A stretch of DNA of 64,000 nt from an uncultured Clostridia bacterium (GCA_934757845.1 CAKVLQ010000002.1:62001-126000); one strand, 5' to 3'; counted from the stretch's first letter, positions 24,569 to 33,340 are shown. Notes: generated from the sequence alone by a model not told the origin. Made by a program: numbers and translations.

Positions 24569-25795
24569 ATGTTTAATGACCAAGTTGCTGTTGCAAGAAT
24601 TAAAGTTATCGGAGTTGGCGGAGGCGGTTGCAATGCTGTTAACCGAATGATTAATTATGAATTTAAAGGTCCTGAATTTTGTGCCATGAACACAGATAAA
24701 CAAGCCTTGATAACTTCAAAAGCCGAAACAAGAATTCAAATTGGCGAAAAACTTACAAAAGGTTTGGGCGCTGGTGCTGACCCTGAAGTTGGAATGAAGG
24801 CTGCCGAAGAAAGCAAGCAAGAAATTATGCAAGCGTTGGAAGGAACAGACCTTGTGTTTATTACTGCTGGTATGGGCGGTGGAACAGGAACTGGTGCTGC
24901 TCCTGTTGTTGCACAAATTGCCAAAGAAATGGGAATTTTGACCGTTGCTGTTGTTACAAAACCTTTTGGATTTGAAGGCTCACGAAGGCTTGCTCATGCT
25001 GAAAAAGGTATTGATAATCTTAAAAAATATGTTGACACTTTGGTTGTTATTCCAAACGAAAAACTTTTGCAAGTTATGCCAAAAGGAAGTATGCTTGATG
25101 CGTTTAGATATGCTGACGATGTTTTAAGACAAGGTATTCAAGGAATTACTGACCTTATTATAACTCCAAGTTTGATTAACCTTGACTTTGCTGATGTTAG
25201 AACTGTTATGAAAAACAAAGGTTTTGCTCACATGGGAATTGGCAAAGCAAAAGGCGAAAACAAAACTTTTGAAGCAGTTAAAAATGCTGTTTATAGTCCT
25301 CTTTTGGAAACTGAAATTAGCGGAGCAACTGGCGTGCTTATTAATGTTAAGGGCGATGTTGATTTGCCACTTGAAGAAATTTATCAAGCAGTTGACCTTG
25401 TTAAAGAAGTTGTTGACCCAGATTGTAACATTATTTTTGGTGCAGGAATTGACGCTAATATGGACGATGAAGTTGAAATTACTTTGATTGCAACAGGTTT
25501 TGACGGGGCAAGTTTTGAAAAATCTTTGTCTAATGCCAATGTTGAAGAAAACAACAAAAATCGTTATGAAAAATTTATTAATCAATATAAAAACAATCCA
25601 AACATCACTTTGCAAAAACCACAACCAAGTGTTCCAACTCATCAAAGTTTGTTTAACAAACAACAACAACAAGAAGTTCAACCAGAACCTGCTCAAAGTG
25701 CTCCAAGTTATTCAAGCAACAGCGCTTTAAACAATACAAGAGTTGAAATTGATAGTGATATTCCTCCATTTTTACGAAAAATTAAAGGTAAATAA
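24569..25795 (+). CDS. ftsZ: Cell division protein FtsZ
   Basis: Tubulin-like GTPase that forms the Z ring. It has IGVGGGGCNAVNRM at the N-terminus, the tubulin signature GGGTGTGAAP at about residue 105, and a T7 loop further on. A Gln/Pro/Ser-rich linker (about 320-395) leads to the C-terminal peptide DIPPFLRK, which binds FtsA/SepF. It has 408 residues. GGAGAA precedes the ATG. Confidence 0.98.
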   Translation: MFNDQVAVARIKVIGVGGGGCNAVNRMINYEFKGPEFCAMNTDKQALITSKAETRIQIGEKLTKGLGAGADPEVGMKAAEESKQEIMQALEGTDLVFITAGMGGGTGTGAAPVVAQIAKEMGILTVAVVTKPFGFEGSRRLAHAEKGIDNLKKYVDTLVVIPNEKLLQVMPKGSMLDAFRYADDVLRQGIQGITDLIITPSLINLDFADVRTVMKNKGFAHMGIGKAKGENKTFEAVKNAVYSPLLETEISGATGVLINVKGDVDLPLEEIYQAVDLVKEVVDPDCNIIFGAGIDANMDDEVEITLIATGFDGASFEKSLSNANVEENNKNRYEKFINQYKNNPNITLQKPQPSVPTHQSLFNKQQQQEVQPEPAQSAPSYSSNSALNNTRVEIDSDIPPFLRKIKGK

Positions 25796-25800
25796 AAATA

Positions 25801-26211
25801 ATGAAAAAACAAGAATATTTTGAAAGTAGTGCAGAACTAACCATATTTTTTGATAGCGATTTTAATCCTAATATTTTAACCAAAATTTTGAATGTTAACG
25901 CAAGCAGAATTGTTCAAAAAAAAGATGCAACACAAAATTTATTTAACCCAAAAGGGCTTGGATTTTTTCAAATTGCAACAAATTCGGCAAAAAGCAAAGA
26001 ACCTGAAATTGCGATTGCCACAATTTTGCAGTTGTTTATTTCAAAAGTTGATATGGTTAACAAAATTGTTAAAGAAAATAATGGGTTTATTCAACTTGAA
26101 CTTTTTGTTAAAGTTTCAAAGGGTGGAAAAGCACCTTTTATAAATTTGTCAAAAAATGCAATAAAATTGCTTTCTCAACTTGATGCTAATTTTAAAATTA
26201 ATTTGATTTAA
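25801..26211 (+). CDS. DUF4279-like protein
   Basis: A 136-residue cytoplasmic protein starting six bases after ftsZ, so it belongs to the ftsAZ transcript. The pattern AELTIFFDSDFNP...ILN...K.....P.GLGFFQIAT...SKEPE is that of DUF4279, an alpha/beta domain of unknown function. No catalytic motif is apparent. A strong terminator directly follows. Confidence 0.65.
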   Translation: MKKQEYFESSAELTIFFDSDFNPNILTKILNVNASRIVQKKDATQNLFNPKGLGFFQIATNSAKSKEPEIAIATILQLFISKVDMVNKIVKENNGFIQLELFVKVSKGGKAPFINLSKNAIKLLSQLDANFKINLI

Positions 26212-26236
26212 AATGCCAAATTTTTGGCATTTTTTT
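26211..26236 (+). terminator. Intrinsic terminator of the ftsAZ operon
   Basis: AAATGCCAAA (26211-26220) pairs with TTTGGCATTT (26223-26232), then T. It overlaps the last base of the DUF4279-like gene. Confidence 0.85.
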
Positions 26237-26416
26237 ATTAAAAAAAGATAAAAAAATAAACTAATTGAAAAAAGAGAGAAAAAGCCAAATAAAAAATAGA
26301 ACAAATAAAAAATACTAATAAAACAACAAACAAATAAAAATAAAAAATTTTAAACATATATTAAATAATTTTAAAAAGCAAAAATAGAAATATTACATTA
26401 AAATAAACTTGTCAAG
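26237..26416. other. A-rich intergenic region before spoIIGA
   Basis: Almost entirely A-rich on the + strand, with no ORF, no hairpin and no recognisable regulatory box. I did not find a clear Spo0A box (TGTCGAA-like), although spoIIGA operons are Spo0A-controlled in Bacillus. Confidence 0.4.
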
Positions 26417-26418
26417 AA

Positions 26419-26452
26419 ATGAGAAAATAATATTATTTTTCTCATTTTTTTT
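26419..26452 (+). terminator. Hairpin with T run ahead of spoIIGA
   Basis: AATGAGAAA and its complement TTTCTCATT flank an A/T loop, followed by eight T. It lies more than 180 bp after the ftsAZ terminator, so it is either a backup terminator or an attenuator-like element in the spoIIGA leader. Confidence 0.6.
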
Positions 26453-26482
26453 ATGCTTTTTTATTTTATAATTTTAGTAAAC

Positions 26483-27340
26483 ATGGTTATATACATAGAA
26501 CAAATTTTGATTGATAATTTTGTTATTAATTTTTTTATTTTGTTATCTTTAAAAGGCGTTTTAAAGGCGAAAATAAAAAAACTGAACATTGTTTTATCAA
26601 GTTTGCTTGGAAGCGTTATTTCGCTTTGTTATCCATTGTTTTTGAACATTTTTTGGTTTTCGATTTGCCTTAAAATTTTATTAAGTTTGGTTATGGTTTT
26701 GATGCTAAAAAAATGGCAAAAGGCAAAAGAATTTGTGCTTTATTATTTAACTTTTTTGCTTTTGACCTGTTTGTTTGGCGGAGTTTGTTTGTTTTTACTT
26801 GTTATGTTTGATAAAAACTTTTCGCCGTCAAATTATTCAAGTTATAGTTTGCCACTTGGAGTTATTTGCGTAATTGTATTTTTTGTTTTTTTGGTGGTTA
26901 AAAACATATTCAAAAATTTTTATAAACGAAAAAATGTTAATAATTTTGTTTATAAAATTGTTTTAGAAAATAATGGAAATTTTGACGAAATTTTGGGCTT
27001 TTTGGATAGTGGGAATAATTTGGTTGACAACATAACAAAAAAGCCAATAACTATTGTTGACTTTTTTAGCCTGAAAAACTTAACAAAAGAAGTTAATCTT
27101 GCCGATATAGTTTTGAATAAGCAGGGCAACATTAACAAGGTGTTTAAAAATGCCCACACGATTGAAACTTTGAGCATTGGCAAAAATGTGAACAAAATTT
27201 TGGTTGTCCAAATTGATAAGTTAGAGATTTATATTCAAAATTCGGTGCATATAATTAATGACGCAATAATTGGACTAACACTTAAAAGTTTTGTTTCGGA
27301 CATTGGATATAGTGCATTATTAAATAAAAATTTGATGTAG
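26483..27340 (+). CDS. spoIIGA: Sporulation sigma-E processing peptidase SpoIIGA
   Basis: Membrane aspartic protease that removes the pro-sequence of sigma-E in the mother cell. Five hydrophobic segments span about residues 1-145. The C-terminal protease domain has the active-site motif FLDSGNNLVD near residue 175. It has 285 residues from the ATG at 26483, whose MVIYIEQ start matches the family. The ATG at 26453 falls at the end of a terminator T run. sigE follows 10 bp downstream, the standard pair. Confidence 0.9.
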   Translation: MVIYIEQILIDNFVINFFILLSLKGVLKAKIKKLNIVLSSLLGSVISLCYPLFLNIFWFSICLKILLSLVMVLMLKKWQKAKEFVLYYLTFLLLTCLFGGVCLFLLVMFDKNFSPSNYSSYSLPLGVICVIVFFVFLVVKNIFKNFYKRKNVNNFVYKIVLENNGNFDEILGFLDSGNNLVDNITKKPITIVDFFSLKNLTKEVNLADIVLNKQGNINKVFKNAHTIETLSIGKNVNKILVVQIDKLEIYIQNSVHIINDAIIGLTLKSFVSDIGYSALLNKNLM

Positions 27341-27350
27341 GAGAGAATTT

Positions 27351-28091
27351 ATGAAATTGCCTTTTTTGATTAAAAAAATTATAAAAAAACTTTTTGATTT
27401 TGACTTTGATTTAGATGCAAAAACTATTTTTTATCTTTGTCAAAACGAAGCGTTGCCAAGCCCATTATCGCTTGATGAAGAAAATTATTATGCTCAAAAT
27501 CTTTCTTTAATTGGCGATGAATATGAAGAAATTAGAAACGAAGCCCGAAATAAACTTATTGAACATAATCTTCGGCTTGTTGTTTATATTGCCAAAAAGT
27601 TTGATAACACGGGTGAAAGTTTGGAAGATTTGATTTCGGTTGGTTCTATTGGGCTTATTAAGGCAATTAAAAGTTTTAATTTGGAAAAGAATATAAAACT
27701 TGCCACTTTTGCTTCAAGGTGCATAGAAAATGAAATTTTAATGTTTTTGCGAAAAACAGTTAAAACCAAAAATGAAATTAGTTTGGAAGAACCACTTAAT
27801 GTTGATAGTGAAGGAAATGAACTTGTGCTTGCTGATGTAATAACGCTTGATAGTGATAGTGTTACAAAAAATTTGGAGAGTGCTTGTGAACAAAAAATTT
27901 TGCTAGACCTAGTAAGCAAACTTGGAAAACGAGAGCAGGAGATTATAAACTTGCGGTTTGGGCTTAATAATTTTGAAGAAAAAACTCAAAAGGAAGTTGC
28001 CGATATGCTTGGAATTAGTCAAAGTTATATTTCAAGAATTGAAAAAAAGATTATAATGAAACTTAAAAAAGAGATTGTTAAAGTGATTTAA
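27351..28091 (+). CDS. sigE: RNA polymerase sporulation sigma factor SigE (pro-sigma-E)
   Basis: Early mother-cell sigma factor. A basic N-terminal pro-sequence of about 27 residues precedes the mature start region (NEALPSPLS). Region 2 has NLRLVVYIAKKF...LEDLISVGSIGLIKA...KLATFASRCIENEI. Region 4 has KEVADMLGISQSYISRIEKK. It has 246 residues. AGGAGAGAA precedes the ATG. In Bacillus sigG comes next; here it does not, and a terminator and a convergent ABC gene follow. Confidence 0.95.
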   Translation: MKLPFLIKKIIKKLFDFDFDLDAKTIFYLCQNEALPSPLSLDEENYYAQNLSLIGDEYEEIRNEARNKLIEHNLRLVVYIAKKFDNTGESLEDLISVGSIGLIKAIKSFNLEKNIKLATFASRCIENEILMFLRKTVKTKNEISLEEPLNVDSEGNELVLADVITLDSDSVTKNLESACEQKILLDLVSKLGKREQEIINLRFGLNNFEEKTQKEVADMLGISQSYISRIEKKIIMKLKKEIVKVI

Positions 28092-28202
28092 TCTTTATTT
28101 ATTAAATTTATTATTAATTACTTTTTGATTGAAAATTAATTCTTGATAAAAATATTATTTTAATGAAATTCTGTTTTATGTTAACAAAATATTTTTATAA
28201 AA

Positions 28203-28230
28203 AAGGAAGCATGATTGCTTCCTTAATTTT
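28203..28230. terminator. Bidirectional terminator between sigE and the ABC binding-protein gene
   Basis: A 9-bp stem AAGGAAGCA/TGCTTCCTT with a TGAT loop. T-rich flanks occur on both strands. Confidence 0.8.
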
Positions 28231-28274
28231 TGCTTATTAAATTTTATGGTTTTGTTGAAAGTTTGATTTTATCA

Positions 28275-29258
28275 TTATGCAACAATTTTTTTTGCTATTG
28301 TGTTGTCAACAACTTTGCCAATATCAACTCTTGTTGTAAGTTCGCCAGCATTAATTAGCATATCTAACAATCGATTATATGATTGTTCTGTCATAACTGG
28401 ACTTGAACACCAAGCATCAATTCTTTTATAACTTTCAATGCTTGCTTTTATGCTTTCATCACTTGAAGATGAGAAACTTGGTTTTAAACTTTTAACAACA
28501 TCATCAATGTCAGCGGTCATAATAAAGTTATATGCTTTTTGAATTGCTTTTAAGAAGTTTTCAATTTTTTCTGGGTTTGATGCAATATAACTTTTGTTTG
28601 CCGAGAAACAAGTGAAAGGAATTTCTCCTGCTTCTTGACCAACGGAAGCCACAATATAGCCTTTATTTTCACGCACAAGTTCGCTTGCAGTTGGCTCAAA
28701 AACAGTAACATAATCAGCAGTTCCGCCAGTGAAAGCACCAACAGTGTTATTAAATGATACACTCAAATCAAAGTTTAGGTCGGTTTTTATGTTAAGACCA
28801 TTTTTTTCGATTGCGTATTGCAAACTCATGGCAGGTGAGCCACCTTTTCTTCCAGCAATGATGTGTTTGTCTTTTAAGTTTTTCCAATCAAAATTAGGCT
28901 CGTTAACTTTTCCAACAAGGAAACTTCCATCACGCTTTGTTAATTGACCAAAAATCAATGGAGCGTCTTGTTTTCCGCCAGCGTTAACATAAACACCAGT
29001 TTCAGGTCCCATTAAGGCAATATCGGCAGAATCGCTTAATAACGCTGTCATTGAAGCATCTGAACCACCGCCGTTTGTAAGTTCAATTTTGTAGCCATAT
29101 TCTGCAAAATATCCATTATTTATTGCCACATATAATGGGGCATAGAATATGCTGTGAGTAACTTCGTTTATTCTTATCAAATTATTGTCTTTGCAACCAA
29201 AAAGCATGGTGCTAAATCCAATAAAAAAAGCAAGAATAACTATTGCTATTTTTTTCAT
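28275..29258 (-). CDS. ABC transporter substrate-binding lipoprotein (NMT1/SsuA-like)
   Basis: A 327-residue extracytoplasmic solute-binding protein. The signal peptide ends in the lipobox LFGC with lipidated C22. The mature part reads as an NMT1/THI5-SsuA-TauA type periplasmic-binding fold (APLYVAINNGYFAEYG, then GGGSDASMTAL, and later GRKGGSPAMSLQY). Likely substrates for this family are pyrimidine/thiamine precursors, sulfonates or nitrate. No TPP riboswitch was found, so the substrate stays open. AGGAGG precedes the ATG. Its permease and ATPase lie 1 kb away on the same strand, separated by two + strand genes. Confidence 0.85.
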   Translation of the reverse strand: MKKIAIVILAFFIGFSTMLFGCKDNNLIRINEVTHSIFYAPLYVAINNGYFAEYGYKIELTNGGGSDASMTALLSDSADIALMGPETGVYVNAGGKQDAPLIFGQLTKRDGSFLVGKVNEPNFDWKNLKDKHIIAGRKGGSPAMSLQYAIEKNGLNIKTDLNFDLSVSFNNTVGAFTGGTADYVTVFEPTASELVRENKGYIVASVGQEAGEIPFTCFSANKSYIASNPEKIENFLKAIQKAYNFIMTADIDDVVKSLKPSFSSSSDESIKASIESYKRIDAWCSSPVMTEQSYNRLLDMLINAGELTTRVDIGKVVDNTIAKKIVA

Positions 29259-29348
29259 TTTTTCCTCCTTATAAAATTATCATATTAAAATTTTAAAAAA
29301 AATGTTAAATTATTGTTTTTTTTAATAATTTGTGATAATATATTTGTT

Positions 29349-29897
29349 ATGGATAGAAAATTAACTACTGCAAACATTTTAACAATTTTCAGAATCGTAT
29401 TGGTTCCGTTTTTTATTCTTTTTTATTTGGACGCAACTTTTTATCTTGATGGTTTTCCACTTTTTGCTGTTCTAACTTTTTTGCTTGCGTTCTTTACGGA
29501 TATTTTAGATGGTCTTATTGCAAGAAGTGCAAATCAAATAACAAATCTTGGAAAAGTTTTAGACCCACTAGCCGACAAAATTTTAAGATTAAGCATTATG
29601 TGTTGCTTTATGATAAAACAAGTGCTTCCATTTTATTTGTTTGTTATTCTGCTTTGCATTGATTTGGTTTCTATAATATTAAGTTCAATTTTGTATTTTA
29701 ACAAAATAACTGTTAAAGCAAATTGGTTTGGAAAATTAACAACCATGTTTATGGGGGCAGCATTATTTTCGTGCTTCTTTCATATTGCAATTAATCCTTA
29801 TGACATAATTGCAGTGGCTGTGGCAGTGGTTCTTGCTATTATAGCAATCATTCAATATATTGTTAAATATGTTAAAATTTACAAAAAAACCAAATAA
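29349..29897 (+). CDS. pgsA: CDP-diacylglycerol-glycerol-3-phosphate 3-phosphatidyltransferase
   Basis: Makes phosphatidylglycerophosphate, the first step to phosphatidylglycerol. The CDP-alcohol phosphotransferase motif DG-xx-AR-x8-G-xxx-D-xxx-D is complete at about residues 51-73. About five to six membrane segments are present. It has 182 residues. The ATG at 29349 is preceded by TGATAAT/TAATAT 7-9 bases upstream and no ribosome binding site, so it may be leaderless. It lies inside an otherwise minus-strand ABC locus. Confidence 0.9.
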   Translation: MDRKLTTANILTIFRIVLVPFFILFYLDATFYLDGFPLFAVLTFLLAFFTDILDGLIARSANQITNLGKVLDPLADKILRLSIMCCFMIKQVLPFYLFVILLCIDLVSIILSSILYFNKITVKANWFGKLTTMFMGAALFSCFFHIAINPYDIIAVAVAVVLAIIAIIQYIVKYVKIYKKTK

Positions 29898-29912
29898 ATT
29901 TTAAATTGGGTA

Positions 29913-29941
29913 TTGACGAAATGTTTTTTATTGACTATAAT
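29913..29941 (+). promoter_or_regulatory. Promoter of the small membrane protein gene
   Basis: TTGACG (29913-29918), 17 bp, TATAAT (29936-29941). Confidence 0.75.
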
Positions 29942-29965
29942 AAAAATATATTTTAGGAGAATTTT

Positions 29966-30214
29966 ATGTTAATCAGTTTATTAAATGCAACAAAAACATT
30001 AATTGATGCACTAACAACAACAGAATTTTTAACTTCTTTAATTTTGGGTGCTTTGGGCTTTGCCATTATTTGTCTTGCAAGACGAATTACAAAAACAATA
30101 AGAAAAACCAATTTTATTGCAAGTGATGACAGAGTTTATATTTCATTTAAACTTGTTGGAATGATTTTGGTTGTTATTGCCTTTGTTATGCTTATGGTTG
30201 GAAGTTTAAAATAA
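29966..30214 (+). CDS. Small two-TM membrane protein
   Basis: 82 residues with hydrophobic segments at about 18-37 and 58-79, separated by a basic loop (ARRITKTIRKTN). No family is recognised. AGGAGA precedes the ATG. It has its own promoter and terminator, so it is an independent unit. Confidence 0.75.
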   Translation: MLISLLNATKTLIDALTTTEFLTSLILGALGFAIICLARRITKTIRKTNFIASDDRVYISFKLVGMILVVIAFVMLMVGSLK

Positions 30215-30216
30215 CA

Positions 30217-30246
30217 AAAAATCCATTTTTGGTGGATTTTTTTTAT
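30217..30246 (+). terminator. Intrinsic terminator after the small membrane protein
   Basis: AAAAAATCCA (30217-30226) pairs with TGGATTTTTT (30234-30243), with further T. Confidence 0.85.
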
Positions 30247-30277
30247 ATTAAAAAAATTTATTAATTGATTAATTTTT

Positions 30278-30308
30278 AAAGGCTTATTAATTTCGATAAG
30301 TCTTTTTT
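30278..30308. terminator. Bidirectional terminator before the ABC permease end
   Basis: AAAGGCTTAT (30278-30287) pairs with ATAAGTCTTT (30296-30305) with one G-U. T tracts occur on both strands. Confidence 0.7.
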
Positions 30309-31134
30309 AATATTTTTTGAAATGCTTTTCAAACAAGGCAACAAAATAATACATAAGCCCTGCAAGAATGCATAAAATTACTGTTGCGGTCATAACCAAA
30401 TCAAGTTTAAACACTTGACCGCCATAAACAATCAAATATCCAAGACCGGCTTTGCTAACAAGATATTCGCCCATAATTGTTCCAATCCATGTCATACCAA
30501 CATTTATTTTTAGCAAACTTATAAATTCGGGCATAGCGTTTGGAATTATTAATTTTGTTAAGATTTGAAATTTGTTTGCTCCCATGCTTTTTAGAAGCAT
30601 GATTTTGTCATTGTCGCAAGAAATAAAGGCAGAAAGCATAGTTAAAATTGTGATAATTATTGTGATTAATATTGCCATAACAATTATGCTTTTTGTTCCT
30701 GCACCAAACCAAATTATGATAATTGGTCCAAGGGCAATTTTTGGAAGACTGTTTAAAACAACAATATATGGTTCTAATATTTTTCTTGTATATTCACTCC
30801 ACCATAAAATAATTGCAATTAGAGTTCCAAGACCTGTTGCCAAAACAAAACCAATTATGGCTTCTTTTAAAGTTATCCAAATATGATAGAAAAGTTCGCC
30901 CGAATTATAGAGCATAACTGTTTGATTGATTATTCGTGATGGGGAACTGAAAATAAAACTATCCATCACTCCAACGCGTGTTAAAAGTTCCCACAAGGCA
31001 AGCAAAAAAACAAGAAGCAAAATTCGTGCTGATATTATAAAAGCCTTTTTTTGCTTTTCTTTTTTCAAATATTTTTTGTGTTCTTGTGAAAAATTTAATG
31101 AATTTATCTTTTTGTTTTTTTTATTATTTTTCAT
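30307..31134 (-). CDS. ABC transporter permease (NitT/TauT family)
   Basis: A 275-residue inner-membrane permease with about six membrane segments and the cytoplasmic EAA-type loop near LLKSMGANKFQILTKLIIP, which contacts the ATPase. The ATG at 31134 overlaps the end of the ATPase gene by 11 bp; a TTG at 31161 is less likely. It forms an operon with the ATPase gene and probably works with the binding protein at 28275-29258. Confidence 0.88.
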   Translation of the reverse strand: MKNNKKNKKINSLNFSQEHKKYLKKEKQKKAFIISARILLLVFLLALWELLTRVGVMDSFIFSSPSRIINQTVMLYNSGELFYHIWITLKEAIIGFVLATGLGTLIAIILWWSEYTRKILEPYIVVLNSLPKIALGPIIIIWFGAGTKSIIVMAILITIIITILTMLSAFISCDNDKIMLLKSMGANKFQILTKLIIPNAMPEFISLLKINVGMTWIGTIMGEYLVSKAGLGYLIVYGGQVFKLDLVMTATVILCILAGLMYYFVALFEKHFKKY

Positions 31135-31924
31135 CTTTAATATTACTCCAAATTTGTTCAAAATATTTTGAAAAATTTTTGTTTTCCCGTCTTTTAAGCG
31201 GAAGCCCGCTTTCTTTTAAGTTTATGTCAACAATTTGTTTAATTTTTGCGGGTCTTTTTGTTAAAATTATAACTTTGTCTGCAAGACTTATTGCTTCGCT
31301 GATATCGTGAGTTACCAAAATTGCCGTTTTGTGTTCTTTGCTGATTATTGAACTTATGTCATCGCAAACATTAAGCCGTGTTTGAAAGTCTAGGGCAGAA
31401 AAAGGCTCGTCAAGAAGCAAAATTTTTGGATTTAGTGCTAAAGTTCTAATTAACGCCACCCGTTGACGCATTCCGCCTGAAAGTTCCCGAGGGTGTTTGT
31501 TTTTAAAATCTTTTAATCCATATTTTTCAAGCAAAAAAGATATATATTCTTCTTTTGCCTTTTTGTCTTGTTTAGTAAGTTTTTTGTCAAATTCAAGACC
31601 TAATTTTACATTTTCAAAAATTGTTCGCCATTCAAAAAGGTGGTCTTTTTGAAACATATAGCCAATAGTGTTTTCAAAAGAGGTTTTGCCACCAGTTTTT
31701 TCATGAATTTTTTTGTTTTCAAGCAAAATTTCGCCCGATGATTTTGAAATTAATCCGCCAATCATATTAAGTATTGTTGTTTTTCCACAGCCTGACGGAC
31801 CAACTATGGCAACAAATTCGCCACTGTTAACATCAAACGAGATGTTGTCAACGGCTTTTATTTCGCCGTCTTTTGAATGATATGTTAAACTTAAATTTTT
31901 TATTGATAGTAATGGTTCTTTCAT
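31124..31924 (-). CDS. ABC transporter ATP-binding protein (NitT/TauT family)
   Basis: A 266-residue ATPase with Walker A GPSGCGKTT, signature LSGGMRQRVA, Walker B ILLLDEPFSALD and the H-loop THD. AAAGGAAAA precedes the ATG. It is the first gene of a two-gene minus-strand operon with the permease. The N- and C-terminal sequence fits SsuB/TauB/ThiZ-like ATPases; the substrate is unknown. Confidence 0.92.
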   Translation of the reverse strand: MKEPLLSIKNLSLTYHSKDGEIKAVDNISFDVNSGEFVAIVGPSGCGKTTILNMIGGLISKSSGEILLENKKIHEKTGGKTSFENTIGYMFQKDHLFEWRTIFENVKLGLEFDKKLTKQDKKAKEEYISFLLEKYGLKDFKNKHPRELSGGMRQRVALIRTLALNPKILLLDEPFSALDFQTRLNVCDDISSIISKEHKTAILVTHDISEAISLADKVIILTKRPAKIKQIVDINLKESGLPLKRRENKNFSKYFEQIWSNIKDEK

Positions 31925-32020
31925 GATTTTTCCTTTTTATCTTTCGATATATTTCATTATATTTAAACAAAACTTTTAAGGTTACTTTACAAAATTTTTT
32001 GTTTTTGATAAAATAAAAAT

Positions 32021-32611
32021 ATGAAAAATTGTGAATATGTAAAAGGGTGCTATAAAAAATCTGATTTTATTTTTGACGATAAGTTTGAAGTTTGCTTTGC
32101 TGGAAGGTCGAATTGTGGAAAAAGCAGTTTGATTAATGCAATTTTTAATAACAATCGTTTGGCAAAAACAAGCGGGACGCAAGGCAAAACTAAACTAATA
32201 AATTATTTTTTGGTTGACAAAAGTTTTTATTTGGTAGATTTGCCAGGATATGGGTTTCATAAGGCAGGAAAGCAAAATGAAAAAAATTGGTCAAGTTTGA
32301 TTGAAGATTATTTTGCCGAAAAGGAAGATAAAAAATTTGTGCTTTTGCTTGTGGATATTAGGCATAATCCAAGTGAAGACGACAAACAAATGTTAAAATT
32401 TTTAAATTTCTATAATCTTCCTTTCAAAATCATTGCAACAAAAAGCGACAAAATTGCAAAAAGCAAGCGTAACAACCAAAAACTTATGCTTGCAACAAAC
32501 ATGAATGTTGGAAAAGATGATATTATATTTTGTTCAAGCCAAACGAAAGAAAATATTGATTTAATAAAAAATTTGATTAAAGAAAGGGTAGAGTTAAATG
32601 AGATGTCCTAA
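32021..32611 (+). CDS. engB: Ribosome biogenesis GTPase EngB (YsxC/YihA)
   Basis: Essential 50S assembly GTPase. G1 is GRSNCGKSS, G2 is in KTSGTQGKT, G3 is DLPGYGF and G4 is TKSDK. It has 196 residues. TAAAAT ends six bases before the ATG and there is no ribosome binding site, so the mRNA is probably leaderless. Its 3' end overlaps the TM2 gene by 14 bp. Confidence 0.95.
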   Translation: MKNCEYVKGCYKKSDFIFDDKFEVCFAGRSNCGKSSLINAIFNNNRLAKTSGTQGKTKLINYFLVDKSFYLVDLPGYGFHKAGKQNEKNWSSLIEDYFAEKEDKKFVLLLVDIRHNPSEDDKQMLKFLNFYNLPFKIIATKSDKIAKSKRNNQKLMLATNMNVGKDDIIFCSSQTKENIDLIKNLIKERVELNEMS

Positions 32612-33053
32612 TTGTTATGGAAAAGTTGATGGCAAAAATGGAATTTGCCTTAAATGCGGATTTAAAATGAATAGCCTTGAAAATGCTTCAAACAAAAAAG
32701 CAAAAGAACTTAAACGAAGTGGTGATGGCGACCTTGTTATTGAAACAAATGTTTTGCCAAGTGATGTTAGCAAAAAAAAGTTGCTTTTGTATTGCGGGTT
32801 ATTAGGTTTTTTTGGCGGTCATTATTTTTATGTTGGAAAATATGTTAGGGCAATATTAAACCTTGTTATTTCGGTGTATTCTTTTGTTTTTGCATTTTTT
32901 GAAGTGTTAAAAATTTCAGGCGACAAAACTTTTGCCTATTTTGAATTTTTTGCATCAATATTATTTGCTTTTGTTTTTGTGTTTACTATCATTGATTTTA
33001 TTAATATTGCTTTAAACAAATTTAAAGTTCCAGTTTATGTTCCAAAAAAGTAA
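32598..33053 (+). CDS. TM2-domain membrane protein with N-terminal zinc ribbon
   Basis: 151 residues. An N-terminal CPNC...CLKC zinc ribbon and a charged linker precede the TM2 domain (LLLYCGLLGFFGGHYFYVGK), a short membrane hairpin family, followed by further hydrophobic segments. Function unknown. It overlaps engB by 14 bp and is probably co-expressed. Confidence 0.85.
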   Translation: MRCPNCYGKVDGKNGICLKCGFKMNSLENASNKKAKELKRSGDGDLVIETNVLPSDVSKKKLLLYCGLLGFFGGHYFYVGKYVRAILNLVISVYSFVFAFFEVLKISGDKTFAYFEFFASILFAFVFVFTIIDFINIALNKFKVPVYVPKK

Positions 33054-33066
33054 AGGAAAAAGATAT

Positions 33067-33273
33067 ATGAAAAACGAAAAGAGTAAATTTATATTAAAAG
33101 AAAAAAGTGGAAATTTTGATTTTGAAAATTTAAAATTAGATGAAAATGGAAAATTTATAAACGATAAAACTAAAATTGAAATTGATAAAGAGCAAGGCAT
33201 TGTTACTTTTACAAATGTTTATCCAAATGGTGAAACTCAAAAAATGACTTTGAAATTAAAAGATAAAAAATAA
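33067..33273 (+). CDS. Small hypothetical protein
   Basis: 68 residues, highly charged, probably beta-rich (repeating FILKEKSGNFDF, IVTFTNVYPNGETQKMTL). AAAGGA lies before the ATG at 33067. It follows the TM2 gene by 13 bp and may be the last gene of that operon. No family is recognised. Confidence 0.6.
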   Translation: MKNEKSKFILKEKSGNFDFENLKLDENGKFINDKTKIEIDKEQGIVTFTNVYPNGETQKMTLKLKDKK

Positions 33274-33280
33274 TACAACC

Positions 33281-33309
33281 TTGACAAATATTGAATTATG
33301 AGATATAAT
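33281..33309 (+). promoter_or_regulatory. Consensus promoter of the 52-residue gene
   Basis: TTGACA (33281-33286), 17 bp, TATAAT (33304-33309). Confidence 0.85.
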
Positions 33310-33340
33310 AAAAATATAATTTTTTTATTGGGGGAGTGTT

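Noticed and set aside
26453..26482. Earlier ATG for spoIIGA
   Set aside because: It lies at the end of a terminator T run and would add ten residues before the conserved family start.
31925..32000. TPP or other riboswitch upstream of the ABC ATPase operon
   Set aside because: Only a short AT-rich leader with a possible -10 box; no conserved riboswitch core could be found.
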